A stretch of 64,000 bases of DNA from Phoronis australis (Eukaryota > Phoronida > Phoronidae), in assembly GCA_002633005.1 (NCBI GenBank), contig NMRA01000032.1, positions 1 to 64,000 of the forward strand. The letters run 5' to 3'. The notes below the pieces were generated by a model that was not told the origin of the DNA, did not search any database, and saw nothing but the letters and a program-made list of their open reading frames with translations. Within the stretch, counting starts at the first letter, position 1. Each line of letters starts with the position of its first letter. Positions 12,000-24,483 of this stretch are shown one piece after another. A program made the translations under genes and the position numbers.

Positions 12000-14080
12000 T
12001 TAATAACATTGTAATTCTAGATGGACGATTATAGTCTATGTGGAGAATTTCGCGCTTACACTGGTCACCGCTCAGATTCCCTTAGCCCCAGACAACTTTT
12101 ATGATGCACGCCCTTCGTAGTGGTGTAGATCTGAGCTAATGAAGTGGAAAGGTAATAGCTACCACTACTGTCTCAAAAATGATGGCTGTTATTATACCCA
12201 ATGAAATTGGTTTTATCTGGCATTTGCGCAAAGTTACAGATTGCAACTGTAGAAAGTTTCAACTTGGTACATTTTAAATATTACAAAATGACTAAAAAGT
12301 TAATTTGTGTTTATCTTGACCATGGGCCACTTCGCAAAGGAACGATGGTTTTAAATATGTTTCATACCGGTTTTCGTTATTTCATGTTCAATACGCATGT
12401 CTTCTTGTTTTTTTGAAGGGAACGGGATCATATTTTCATTTTATTTTTAAACTTGAAGTACCAAAAACAGTGGCAGATTTTGATCGCCAGCGAAACTTAA
12501 TTTGAGTAATTGTGAACCCATCGCTGAACTTTCCAGATTACAGCTACACTAAACATTTCACAGCCAACAAAAGTAGGCCTACACGTGCCATTAGTTCAAG
12601 TTTAATCTTAATTGGAACTCAAATCATAAAATATATACAAAAGTGTAAATGGCGATAGCCAAACTGAAGATTTGGAATCTCTGGACAATTTCGGTTGCAC
12701 TAACTATATCAGTCATCAAAAATACAGTGTGGACACAAGTTAAATACAACTGGTTCCTGGTAAAGAAATCTGGTTAGACGAGATTGAAAGAATATTAAAA
12801 GAATAATCCATGAGATATATTGTTAACTGTGATCAACGTTTGTAAATCCACCAAGTGTATCGATACGCACGGTCGTTTAGCTCCAATGGTACCCAACTTT
12901 TGTACGTAGCCTATTAGTCCATCGATTTTTAAAAATCAAAACCTTACTTGGTTGTGCTTTCCAGCTGAATACCGCCGTGGTGTTCGTTTTTAGGCGAAAA
13001 TTATTGGTTAATGCATTTTGAAAATTTGCTATTATGTACAGGCAATGATGCTTTTGACAGTTAATGGTCGCACAGGACAATGCGGTCATCACAGCCGTAT
13101 CCGACTCCGGCGCTGCACTCTCTTTGATCCTGGTAAAAGTTGCTCAGCGAAGGACGAGCGGAGAAAATTTCCTCGTATCTTTAGAAATGCGTGACTTCCT
13201 TGTAAGCGTATGATTCACGGTATGTCAGAAAATCCTCCAGATAACAATCATGATAAATTTCAATATGGCTGCCTTTATAATAGCAAATGCTTATATCCCC
13301 AAGCTTCTTGAATACCTAGAGACATCGTGGGTTAGATAAACCTCTCATTTTTTGTACCCGCTGATTCCAGTTAAAGATCAATGCTTTTGCATTGTGTGTC
13401 CGCCATGTTAAATTCTAACATAGTTACCATTTATACGTATAAACGTAAGTTCTCGTACAATGTATCTCGATTTCTGGGACACCAAATTGTGACTATTCTT
13501 GTGTTCAGCAATTACTGGTTATTTAATTGGTTCACTAGGGAAACAAGGAAGTGGAGCTAGGATGAGATACCTAATGTGTCTAAACTTCAATATTTCACAG
13601 TTTTATCTACGCTACACGTCTTTACAACATATGCTGCGTTTGGTTTTATTCGTAAATCCTGAGCTTGCTGGAGATGGCTGCCCGATTTCCTAGAAGTCCT
13701 AGCAAGATGGCCGACTTACTTTCGGTAATACATCCACGCACAACTCAAATTTGTGTCTCCAAAGTACACATAGAGTCATACAGTTCTGGTACCTATGATT
13801 GACGGATACAAGCTACAATAGGGTATGCCAGTTTCTTCAATTTGTGTGAACACGAAGCGTAAGCCAATCCACATACCTGAAGTGACTGAAACTCAGTGGA
13901 TGTCCTGACCTCTCCTTCACGCGGTCTGATCCAGTAGGTAAACGTAGTGTTTACCAAGACATCATATCAACCAAAAATCAACGTCATGGGTGCGCCATTT
14001 AACCAATTGTTCTGAAGATAAAAGAATTTTTTGTATGGCTGTTGTTATTGGCTGAAAAGCCTCAGCGCCCCATAATGCAA
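12000..14080. other. No gene seen
   Basis: Scattered short frames only, none with a recognisable domain or splice context. A CAAGATGGCCGAC word at about 13703 belongs to the scattered GCCATCTTG words noted for 14.8-15.1 kb. Confidence 0.4.
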
Positions 14081-14089
14081 CATTTATCG

Positions 14090-14490
14090 GATATGAAAAC
14101 ATCTCTTCACGCTATAGCAAGGTCGGGAAAAAGTACAGAAAAATGCACCAAAACAAATTTAAGCAAGTTCGACACTGCGGCTGTAATCCTGCGTTGCGAT
14201 CACGAACCCTAAGATATATGAAGTATGCAACATACGACTATAAGAAGAATGACACAGTTACCTTAGTGGTAACGTTCTATCCCTAGCTAGTTTCAATTGT
14301 ATCTACTTTTGCCAAAAAGATTCATCTTGTGTTCACTCGTGACCCCATTTGACCGACCTTATATTCTCAAACCAGCCCTTCTCGGAGAGTCCCCCAATGT
14401 CACCGAGGCGATCGATCACTAACTGTTGTGTCAACGATTACAATTACTCCTTTGGGACATTTCCATGCGGGGTGCATTCCCTCGTCATCG
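14090..14490 (+). repeat. Dispersed repeat (family E), copy 1
   Basis: Aligns in the same orientation with 15590-15900. Matching blocks include AAGTTCGACA / AAGTTTGACA, the TTACC...GGTAACGT segment, CCATTTGACC / CCTTTGACCC, and CCAATGTCAC(C/G)GAG / CAATGTCACGCAGACG. Moderately diverged; function unknown. Confidence 0.55.
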
Positions 14491-14769
14491 AACTTCTACG
14501 CAAATTCTCGGAGACGGAGCGAGGTTCACAGATCCAAGCGGCACCTCATCAAGTTTTTCAACTATTTTGACGTCCAATCTTCTGGTTTTTATGATTTTTA
14601 AGTTGATTAAATGCTCCCGGAGTGGTATATAGGCAACACTGGAGTGTCCACATCCCAAGCAACGCAGACAAGCAAAACGAGAGCGCTCCGAGGAGCGAAA
14701 CTTGGCAAACTTAACGTCTTTTTCTCTTCCCGTTTAAAATCGCACTCCAGCACGACTGAAAATGGGTCA

Positions 14770-15115
14770 ACATGCGCCAGATCCGCCATCTTGAAAGCAA
14801 CTTCCGGTTTTTTGGATTTGTATAATAGCATGTCATAAGAAACTAATACCTGTGAAAATTCGAAGGAATTGGTCTTATAATGCGCCCTCTAGAGGAGAAA
14901 ACATTTTAGGCCAAAATCGAGGTGCGCATGCACGATCGCCGATATTTCCGCCATCTTTGATTGGAAGTAAACAATTTCCGGAATACTTGTAGAAAACTCC
15001 CGGTCCATTTACTGTGCCGATTCTTAGCCTTTTACGTAAAAAATTGTAGCCTCCAGAAACATTTGAACCTTGAAATGAAAACAAAATGGCCGCCACAGCC
15101 GCCATCTTGGATCCG
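14770..15115. other. Cluster of CCGCCATCTTG words
   Basis: CCGCCATCTT occurs at about 14780, 14950 and 15103, with ATGGCCGCC at 15088. The word matches the YY1 core GCCGCCATCTTG. No gene starts here that I can support, and such words are also common inside invertebrate transposons. Confidence 0.3.
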
Positions 15116-15589
15116 ATTTTGACGAAAAACAATAGGCTTCCAGTACTTCCGGAAATACGTGTTATGTGTAAATTTCGTGATGATCGGACGAAAATTGCGA
15201 CCTGTATCGTGCGAACAAACAAAAAAAACTTAGTGGAAGAGCAACATACTTCGCGAAATTTATTTCGCCAAGTAAAATAGGACAGTTCCTTGACGAGATC
15301 TAGTGATCCAATGCGTAGATGTACAGTAATGATTAAAGTTCAAGTTTACCTAGGCACCATGAACTACCAGCACAGTGACCGCTTTGAATCTATTGGTCCA
15401 GAGATAAAGGAGTTTTTGGTATCGACATTAGTTGAACGCGTCAGCCTACTTCAAGCAATGAAGAACGCTCGTTATGATGTAGCGTGTTTCGGTAACAGTG
15501 CAGAAAGAAAATGCATTGACAGATTAGAATCATTGTGTCTATCAATTGGACAGCCTTTTTCATGCTGTCGTACTTACCGGAACAACATC

Positions 15590-15900
15590 CACCAATAACC
15601 AAAACAAACCCACACAAGTTTGACAGTGGCTACAAAGCTACGTTTTCTCCAATGAGATAAATACAATATGGATCCCGGCACGACCAGAAGAATGTTACCG
15701 TTGTGTTAACGTACTACCTCGTCTTTTTCAATTGCCTAATTTTCCCAAGAACGTGCGTCCCTTTGACCCCCTTTTGGGTACTATCTTCCAAAACCACCCC
15801 TTCCTTTATTTAGAAATTCATCCAATGTCACGCAGACGCTTACTAACAGATGTGCTAAGGATAACACCCTCTGGGATATTTTCATACGGACCCTCACCCA
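15590..15900 (+). repeat. Dispersed repeat (family E), copy 2
   Basis: Diverged direct copy of 14090-14490. It ends where the GC-rich palindromic block starts. Confidence 0.55.
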
Positions 15901-16052
15901 TGGGCGGCGCAGCACTGAAACAAATGGGGGCTAAAGCCCCGCAGCCCCCTTTTGGTGCACTGCCCACAGACCATGGGCGGTGCAGCCCTGAAAAACTTGG
16001 GGGCTATAGCCCCCCCCCCCCCCCCCCCTATGGTGCACCGCCCATGCCACCC
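15896..16052. repeat. GC-rich palindromic block with poly-C tract
   Basis: CCCATGGGCGG-GCAGC...CTGAAA is repeated twice (15898 and 15972), each followed by GGGGGCTA(A/T)AGCCCC. A run of about 18 C follows at 16011. The right side GGTGCACCGCCCATG is the inverse of the left CATGGGCGGTGCA. It can form hairpins and a C-rich four-stranded structure. The reading frame through it looks accidental. Confidence 0.7.
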
Positions 16053-16209
16053 CCCTTGTAAACGTATATTACCGGAGTACAGGTCTTCTGGGGGCCGGTT
16101 TGTTATAGGTTGGATAAATACAACCGAATATTATGTAGACTAGATATGAGGATCACTTCACATCCGCATCACACGCACACAACGGCTCGATCTGTCTCTC
16201 AATATCGGA

Positions 16210-16900
16210 CTCACACAGAGACTACCCTGTGACAGATTGAAAGAACATCATACCTCATAGAAAGGCAACATATATAGGCATTGTGTTAGCAACAATCACC
16301 AAGCCAATTCAGTTAGTGTTGTTTGCACTGAAATTAATAAGGAATCACTGTATATTAAAGAGTCACTGGCCATTCAGAACCAGCATGCTGCTGATTCACT
16401 GAACAAGATGCAGAGCTCAGTGACCCTGAAAATATGGTGATGACCAGCTACTGACTACTCTGTATCTCTCACTTCACTTCATGGATGTCACCTGAGATGT
16501 ATGTTGGCACTTGTTGTTCTATGTAAATATCCCAGGGGCTGATCTAGAATACCACTAGGGGGGCCGACATCCTCGGGGAAATGGGCAAAGCGTGTTTGTA
16601 TGTGCACGCAGGCGGCCCGGAAGGTGGCGGAGGCCGAGGATGTATACTCTCTGTTCGGGAAATCTATGGTTGGACTAAAAAAACCCCGGAACGTGTTTTC
16701 CTGTTACCCCTCTCGTCTGCAGCCGGTCCTAGCTGCTGAACTCTATATTTTCTTACGCTTCACTCTGTTTCTCTCGTTCATTTTGCCTGCGGCAGCCAAG
16801 GGGTGGGGGAGGGCCTATGTATCCTGATGATGTCTAACGAATACACGAAACTTTGATTTATCATGAACTTCTTCATTTGTGCGGCGATCGTCCGGTTTTT
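16210..16900 (+). mobile_element. Penelope-like 3' end, copy 2, interrupted
   Basis: Homologous to 885-1285: the coding tail (E-H-H-T-S and the S-L-A-I helix), then the 3' part, with the CTGATGATG...CGAAAC terminal motif at 16824-16850. Frames are broken (a TAG follows the E-H-H-T-S segment), so it is a dead copy. Interrupted at 16532 by another element. Confidence 0.55.
16532..16817. mobile_element. Insertion nested in the Penelope-like fragment
   Basis: Copy 1 reads GTAAATATTTATTATCCTGATG without interruption, whereas copy 2 reads GTAAATAT, then about 286 bp of GC-rich sequence, then TATCCTGATG. The insert begins CCAGGGGCTGATCTAGAA with a G-run and ends with GGGGTGGGGGAGGG, like the G/C-run elements at 10878 and 25970. 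Confidence 0.6.
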
Positions 16901-17470
16901 AATCTTATAAGATAATTTTCTAATTGGTAAAAATTTACATAGTAGAAACAGTTTCTGTGGATCCTATTAATCAGAAGCAAATGAACCGCAGTTGTCACGA
17001 TATCTCATGTAACCGCTAATTGACAAGCATACCTGTCACACACAATTAAAAAATTACACTTTTACTCCATAATGGTACATCTACATTTTGGTGGGTAACA
17101 TTTTTCAATTGGCGTCTATTTCACGATAATTCAGTTTTAGACGACAGGTAATGCATGTTTATCTGGAGAGAGCAAAATAAGAACCCGTTACCATTTTGGC
17201 AAAGACTTTTAAGTCTCTGCCAAAACGTTATAAGCTCTTTGAATCGTGAAAGCGTGTAGGCATAGAACGTTATTGGTTCGAATTTTACCAGAACCGACAG
17301 AGAACATTGAAACCAAACCGAATCGTAACAATTAATAGTTGATGCATCTCTTGCCTTTTCGTGATAGTTTGCATCAGAGGCATTCGTCTACGTGCTTCTG
17401 TACAAAGTGACAAGTGTAAATGGCCGTCAGTCGTATTTACCAATTAAAGTTTAAAGCTGACATGTTCTTG
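16900..17470. other. No gene seen
   Basis: AT-rich non-coding sequence with no recognised feature. Confidence 0.4.
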
Positions 17471-19870
17471 CGACCATTGCAACCATAGACATCACATAGA
17501 CCGGGCGCACGCGCTCCTACCGCTGACAACATGACGCCATATTGGAGAGTGCTACTAGTCACGTGACACGGCTAATTGCCGTGTAAACAAACGGGACAAA
17601 TTGTCCTTTTCAAAGCGCGATATCTAACAAATAAAGAGGCCGATGAAAATGATTTTTCCAGAAACATACTAAAACATGCTATGTAGCACTTACAGGCGTT
17701 TTTTTAAGATTTAATCAGTCGATAGGGAAAATATCAAACTATTAGAAGATCGCAACCAGTGGCAAATTTTCGAGTGGCCTGAGAGGCTGCACACCTGTCA
17801 ATCCACTGCAAGCGTTTTATTTTTTCGTTCATTTCAAGAGAAACCACTGAGATCGCGCAACTTTATCATTTAATTCGTGTCACTCGATGCAAAAACATTA
17901 TATCCAGGAGAAGTGCCGCTCACTCGGGACGTACCTTCGTTGTGCCCCAGTAAGCATTTTCAGAGTGTTGAACAATGACCCCGGGTAACTTTGTAAAATT
18001 AATATATGACCCGGATTGATTTCAAAAGAGTCTAAATTTTATGTGAATTTCTGCGAAAAATGACTTCATTTGGGTCATATAAATAAATGACAGTTTTTAA
18101 AGTTCATTAGGGCGCTCTCCCGTTCAGTTAGCGGTTGTGAGCGTGTGATAATATTTAGCTCCTTTGTTAACTGCCGAGCATAGTCATTTTGTCTGGTACG
18201 ACAACATGCAGATAAATTATCTACCAGGCTTATAACCGATCACATGTGAACACAGTCAAACCCAGTACGTTGATACGTTCGGATAGAATAGATTGTTTTA
18301 ACTTCGATTGTAGTTGGGCGATTTTGGTGATTCAAAAACTATAAGCTAGATCAGTATTTGATGGACAATTAAGAAATGTCATTGGTTTATGTTCAAACAT
18401 TTTATAACTTAACTTATTTTTAATAGCACAGCCCAGTGAGGATATAAGATACGATCTTATCGAAGATTAGAGCAATTATCGTACAAAAGAGAGCTGACCG
18501 AGATCTTCTAATCCTAATAGCGAGAATGGGCTTAATCAGTTTTCTACAGCGGTTATCCGCTCAACTTGTTGTGATATACAACTTAACAAGTTAGACTCAA
18601 CAGGGGAACGGCGTAGCGTAGAAAACAAAGAACACAGACTCAATTCCTTTCCTGTGCATCGCTCGGAATTGGCAACAAACAAATATTTTACTCGCACGCT
18701 CGATATTCCTCTCTCACGGATCTGAAGACTCCCCGATCAAGCACCAGGCACTTGTTGGCTTCGGACTGTTGCGATCCATTCCCGCTCTTAATCTGATATG
18801 CGTAGGCCTACTGCGCGACCCTCAGGCCTAGAAATTTAAAATAAATTCTTTTCTCACGCACGCTGTTTGCTTATCCCAACCCCCTGTTGCGGGGAATCGT
18901 TGCATAATGACGGGACAAGTTTTCACGGACATGGGGTCATTTTTTCATGGGCTGAATATTCTTCACATTAAATTTAGACCCTGTGAAAAAACTAACCGGG
19001 GTCATTTTTTACGGAGTCATAATTAATGCGGCTATATCGGCTCGGTTGGGTATACACGTATTTCCATTCAGTTTCAAGTGGGAAATTCTGTATTTTGGGT
19101 AAAGGTTGGATGCGCAATTCAATGGTACTGGTTTGTTATTTTGGTTATTATGCACATTACTTTTTGCACAAGTTTCGTCACAAATCAGAGAGCTCGTTAG
19201 CCATCAGTACAAATATACAAAATTTCCAATTCCAACTTCGACATAAGTACATATTTTGCAGAGATTTGTCTGTTTTGACACAACAGAAAATATCTGATTT
19301 TGGAATACATAGTAAGAAATGAGTTGTTAATGCAGTATATATTTCAATAGAGAATACACTATTCACTTAGATGTACTGATTTCGATGCCCCGGCTGACGA
19401 GTAAGTTCGGGGATGTTATTTTTCAGTACAAGTATGATTGTCAATAATACTAAATATTTACTTAAATATAATTAGAAAACAGAGTCATCATTGGATAATA
19501 ATCATATGCTGGTTATTAATTATCTTTTTAATTGATCTTTTATGGTTTCAATAACCAAGACTGATGTGGAAATAACGCATATAGTCGCTCCGCTTAAATT
19601 ATGGTGGCGGAACATAAAAACCTAGTTGCAGCACCAATAAACTCCATTGCCGAACCAAAAAACCCATGACTCAATGGGAGGACCTGCAAGCTTAACACTG
19701 CGAGCCCGCCGATTTTCTGACTGATGCCGTAGGGCACCCAGTGTTTTCCGCCATTTATGTCCTGTGTAGCACTCTCCAATATGGCGTCATATTGACAAGG
19801 CGAGCTGCACGTATCTGAGTGGCGCGCGCCCTGTCTATATATTAAGATGTCTATGATTGCAACAGTCGAC
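17470..19870. mobile_element. Outer inverted-repeat pair (family G)
   Basis: 17473-17555 (TGCAACCATAGACATC ... ATGACGCCATATTGGAGAGTGCTAC) is the diverged reverse complement of 19745-19865 (GTAGCACTCTCCAATATGGCGTCAT ... GATGTCTATGATTGCAAC). The pair may be the ends of one 2.4-kb non-autonomous DNA transposon or two solitary copies in opposite orientation. No transposase frame lies between them. Confidence 0.5.
17967..19024. mobile_element. Nested inverted-repeat element (family H)
   Basis: The left arm (17967-18075: AATGACCCCGGGTAAC, later GTCTAAATTTTATGTGA, then AAAAATGAC) matches in reverse complement the right arm (18930-19024: GTCATTTTTTC, CACATTAAATTTAGAC, AACCGGGGTCATT). Arms of roughly 100 bp are diverged. 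The interior has no coding frame. Confidence 0.55.
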
Positions 19871-19989
19871 GATTGTCGGCTATTTAAACGCCACCACTGC
19901 CCGTCAATTGCCCAACTACATGTACACAGTAAATGTCTAGCTTTGGTTGCATCAGGCAAGCTTAGCCATCACATCACGGCTGCGCCCTG

Positions 19990-20195
19990 ATACGCCGTAA
20001 AACGTAACAATTTAGCAAATACATTTTCTGTCATTGTTACATTTTACGTTGCAACGCCTCCCTTAAAATGTAACAAGTTGTTTTAAGTAAATTGTAACAA
20101 TCACATAGAATGTAACAAGTTGTTACATTTTATGTGATTGTTACAATTTACGTCGAATGCACTTGCAAGAAATGTACCATTGTTACATTTTACGA
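19990..20195. repeat. Palindrome-rich TGTAACA block
   Basis: The core 20087-20151 is a 65-bp hairpin: arms of 32 bp around a single central G, with one mismatch (TAGAATG against CATAAAATG). Flanking copies of TTGTTACATTTTACG sit at 20034 and 20174 and TAAAATGTAACAA at 20064. Probably a small DNA-transposon terminus or the centre of a MITE. Confidence 0.75.
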
Positions 20196-20199
20196 AAGC

Positions 20200-21620
20200 A
20201 ACGTCATATTTCATGAGTTTGCATGATATTTGGCACACGGAGGAAAACCGTTAACACCTGACGCCTTTTTATCGGTGTGTGTGTGAAAGAAATTCTATCA
20301 AATGTGCCAGGTCGAATTTATTGATGTGACCCTGTGTGATTTCAATGGTTTTTAACATGAGTAGTTTTATGGTATTGTCAAAAATGTATAGCGTACAATT
20401 TCAACACGACACGAAAGTGGCTTCCAGGATCAGGTAACATTTTTTTTATTGTTAAAGCGTTCTTGCAATCTTTTGTCGACACTCACAGGTCATAAACCAG
20501 TTGTGTATACTGCATTACAGTAAACACAATTCCCTTGGTAAGCACAACAATGACATTGTATTTGGCTATTTGTGGTAGAAGGAAATATATGTACGCATTT
20601 AAATGTATTTGCCGAGAGGTTGACAGAGTTATTCAATTCAACAGCAAATATAGACTTTGAGACGGGCGAGTCAATAGTGGCGGCGCAGTGGCGTGTTTTA
20701 TTCAGCTTAAAAGCCGGGCTGAGAGAAATATCTGATGTCAAACCGGTCTGAAATAGTAGTAACAACAGGTCAAACTGTGACGTGTATACGTAAAAATGGG
20801 ATGCCTAGCCGGGTAAATAGAAAATATTTTGCACTCTGAAATGACATGATCATTTCGACCAAGCCTGGTCTGGGTCGATAGTTTAAAGGGACAGTAGTCC
20901 AAAAAAGATGGCTACAAAGGCATGCACTTTCTTTTTCTATTTAAAATTGCTACTTGGTCAATATTTGTTAGTTCGAAGGGCATACGTGTATAAACAAAAA
21001 GATTGGACATTCTGTTATTAATGGCCGTGAAGTCACGTGTCCCATGAGGCGCCATTTTTGTGTTGCAGCTCGCAGATAGGGGAATTTGGTTTATTAGCCC
21101 CGTTGATACGTTGAATTAAAAGCTCATATTAAACATCACTGACTTTGGCATTGGCCGTTTTTGCTCCATAAAATCCACTTTCAATGAAACCTAGTTCAAC
21201 TCACTCTTTTAAAGTACTAGGTTTTAATAAGAACATTGGGGCCCGTTCTACATAAAGTCGTTGTATGTTTTAGTGTACAGTGTATGTCCGTTACCAGCTA
21301 TTCTAATGAACCGGTGACCGCAGCCGTTAGTTCTCGAAAAATGTCTGCCTCCGGAGTTCAACTTAACGCAATTTTTGAACTTACACATAATCGTGGAACG
21401 ATCCCCAGTTCTTTTAAAACAAGAGGCAAAAATGATTACACGATGGATATCCTCCTCACGTTTAGAAATAAGTAAAACTTTGCGGTCTGAGTTCAGTTCT
21501 TTGTGGGTGGCAAACTACAGATGGATAAANGTGCTTCGAGAGAACTGACAATTCTTTATTGCTTGAAACTAGGCTCGTCAACTTGGCTTGTCATTTCAGG
21601 TAACGAGCTTGGTCATTATG
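20200..21620. other. No gene seen
   Basis: Only short unsupported frames. TTTAAAGGGACAGTAGTCC at 20883 has the look of a MITE end, but no partner was found in the window. A single-N contig join lies at 21530. Confidence 0.35.
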
Positions 21621-22250
21621 AACTGACAAATCTTCAGTGCTATCCCAGAAGCCACTATTCGCAAACAAATTTGACTTCGCCAAACTACTTCCACCCCCTC
21701 GCTCAGTTTCTATCGCCACCGTTACAAGAACTCCCGCTCGATATACATGGAGTATACGGTCATGTGCAAATTCCTTACAAACAACTCCTAGTAAGGATCT
21801 TCAAAAGAAGTACTTTTCTTGCTATACTATGGGAAAAAGTAATATTTCATAACGAACCATCTGAAATAGTCCTTTGGTGGTCTTTACGTTCTTCAAAATT
21901 CCACCTTTTCGAAGGCGGTCAATCCTATTTCATTTTTTCATATTTTTTGGTTGTTCGGGTCGAATATCTTGATACTGTTGTGCTGTGCACAAATATTTTG
22001 TGTTTTTGATGAATTTGTAATCTCAGCTTCTCCTCGTAAATAGGCTACTTGGCAGTGTCATGTCGAAGGTTTATAGAGGGGCAAAAGGACAATTCCCCCA
22101 AGGCCCGAAACGCGCCACCGAGAGAGGGTAACGTCTAAAATGGGAGTCACCATACGATGAAACGCTAAACGCCATTCAGCTTGGAAAGGCAGTGACATTT
22201 TATTTTATATTCATGTGACCCTGCAAAAAGTGACTTCCTTCAACACGAAA
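21620..22250 (+). repeat. Partial arm of the foldback element
   Basis: Matches the 7210-7620 arm and, in reverse complement, 3200-3600: ACAACTCCTAGTAAGGATCT, the CTTCAAAATTCCACC block (as in 3440-3480 reversed), TACTTGGCAGTGTCA, and TTATAGAGGGGCAAAAGGAC. Open frames across it are accidental. Confidence 0.65.
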
Positions 22251-22294
22251 GCCTTGTTTTTTCCAAGAAATTCAGTTCATAAGATTCGGAAAAA

Positions 22295-22930
22295 GTGAAA
22301 ACGAAATGGACCTTACCTAGAAATGTTGTGTGACATAATTGTTGAAGAATTATTACCCCCTCAATTTTCTGTGTGGAGGTTAACTTGATTCGCCAAAGAA
22401 TCCCAATCAAAACTTTTATAAAGCTATAAGTTCCTTGCCTTGAATATGTAGTAAAGTTTGTGCGAATTTCATTATTGGCCCCAGTCATGGTAGCTTTTTG
22501 CTTCTCAAAGTTAACCAAGTTAAAGCATTTGTTTTGTCTCTAAAAGTTACATTAGACATTATGAATATGTACTGCACCAACTTTCGTAGATGAGCTCAAA
22601 AATTGAAGATTTTGAAAGCGATTTTGGTCTAAGTTTGTACAAAAATGTTTACGAATTCTAGCTGTGGCTCCATTTATGCTAGGTTTTTGGCTTTCATATT
22701 TTATCAAGTTATAGAACACCTGTTTTCTTGTAAAATATTTACTGACTTCTCAATAAAAGAAAACTTGTCTTAGCATGTTTCACTGCTAACCAATAAACTT
22801 ATAGCTCATAAAAGTTATTGATTGGGATTATTTGGCGAATCAAGCAACACAGAAAATTCAGGGGGTAATAATTCTTCAACTTCAATTATGTCACACACCA
22901 TTTCTAGGTATGGTCCATTTCGTTTATGGG
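22295..22930. repeat. Inverted repeat with arms of about 138 bp
   Basis: 22295-22432 is the reverse complement of 22797-22930 with several mismatches. Shared blocks include GATTGGGATT-TTTGGCGAATCAAG, ACACAGAAAATT and GGGGGTAATAATTCTTCAAC. The 365-bp spacer itself contains a diverged direct duplication (22450-22555 and 22625-22740). Probable foldback or MITE remnant. Confidence 0.75.
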
Positions 22931-23116
22931 CCTACAAAGAATTATGGGCTGTAGAAAAATCAGTTATTTTCACAATGCACTGAGATAATTCCTTGAAGGA
23001 TATGTTAAAACTGGATTGGTAACCCAAAAATAAGTGAGAAACATTAAATATTAAGCCAAAATCGATGGAATATCACTAATTTAGGAGTCTGTAATAGGGC
23101 AGTGTTTAAATATACA

Positions 23117-23133
23117 CTCACACACACACACCC
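23117..23133. repeat. Short CA microsatellite
   Basis: About eight CA dinucleotides. Confidence 0.8.
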
Positions 23134-24427
23134 GTATATACATAAAGACTAGGTCCCTATGCCTTCGTTGTATGAGAAAAACAAACGTCAGTTCCAGTCT
23201 TTCTGGTGCCAGCCAGAATAAAGTCACATTTCAGTGTGACGTTTTTGCGATTTTGCAAAAATGTTTAATTAAAAATAGGGTACTAAATTCGCAAGTTTTG
23301 CTAAAGATACCAAGGCCTTCAATTTCTTTGGTCAAGAAATAATTTTCTTCGACATTTTTAGTTTTTGCGAATTGTCAAGACATTTTTGATAGGCCTACGA
23401 ATTGAAAACTGTTTGCTCTATGGTTTGATATGCACCTTATTTCAATTCACGCAGGATACTCGTTCGTCTTGTTCCCGCATTCCTACTACATATATATTTG
23501 CAAGTCCCTTGATATACAACACTATGGAATATAACAGATTTAGAATAGTCTTGTTTACCAATGATTGATCTCAAGCTTTCATTTTCGGAGCTCTCCACGC
23601 GCTCAGGGCGCATTCAAAGATTTTTAATCAGCGAATTCAGTTTCCTTAGCAAGAAAGTGTACATGCTGTGAACATTCCCACTAAATAAAATTGGTTCTAA
23701 CCCCAGTGGTTAAGATAAACGGTGGGGCATGGAAAATTGAACTAGACCGTATTTATCCACCTTGGCCGAGTCGCGCTCGGCTCACGATCAAAGGGATGCC
23801 GCCAAGCTGCTCTAGTCATCGAGTCACGAGCGAGGATAATTGGCTTCGCTCATGCGGATATGATCAGCTGATTACAATCTAGCTAGCAGACTGTACTTTT
23901 TATGGAGAGAGTTTTACGTAGTTTTTACTGTAATATTTGAAAAGAGTAGCGAAAACAAATATGAGTACAACTTTGAATTTTTCAAATCGGCCCAGGATAA
24001 GAGATTTTGCAACACAGTAACACTCACGATTACTTTCATTCGGCGCGCACTAATACAAAAATATAGGACCCAAGTTATTTAGATTTTGGAACACATGCAT
24101 TGCAATATTCAAAATACATTTATTATGAATCTAACAAGCTGTAAAACGACGTTGTTAATTTCATTGTGTTCATTCATTGTCATCCGTCAAATCCGCAATT
24201 TCCGAGATGTGATCTGCGGCGTGCGCGAATGTGTACAAAACATGTGATTGTTATGTTCCTGAAGTACATGTACGAAAATTAAGAAGGCTTCAACATGCCG
24301 TTATTATTGACAGGGACACGATAAAACGAATTTGGATTTTGACTATAGTCTTGATACAGCGATCTGACTGACCACTGCGTCACTGTCTCCGTTAGACCCA
24401 GAAATTTCACACAGCCCGGGTAGTTCA

Positions 24428-24483
24428 TTGACATATAAGATACATGTATCATTTTCACTATTACACCGTATCTTATATGTCAA
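24428..24483. repeat. Perfect 16-bp hairpin
   Basis: TTGACATATAAGATAC at 24428-24443 is exactly complementary to GTATCTTATATGTCAA at 24468-24483, with a 24-base loop. Confidence 0.8.

Noticed and set aside
14875-15222. 115-codon frame on the - strand
   Set aside because: Its middle is the reverse of GCCGCCATCTTGG words. No domain, signal or second-copy conservation; looks like chance.
15732-16061. 109-codon frame ending in a proline run
   Set aside because: The proline run is the poly-C tract, and the rest is repeat family E sequence.
21503-22009. 168-codon frame, the longest in the left half
   Set aside because: It crosses a contig-join N and lies in an arm of the foldback element, whose other copies lack the frame.
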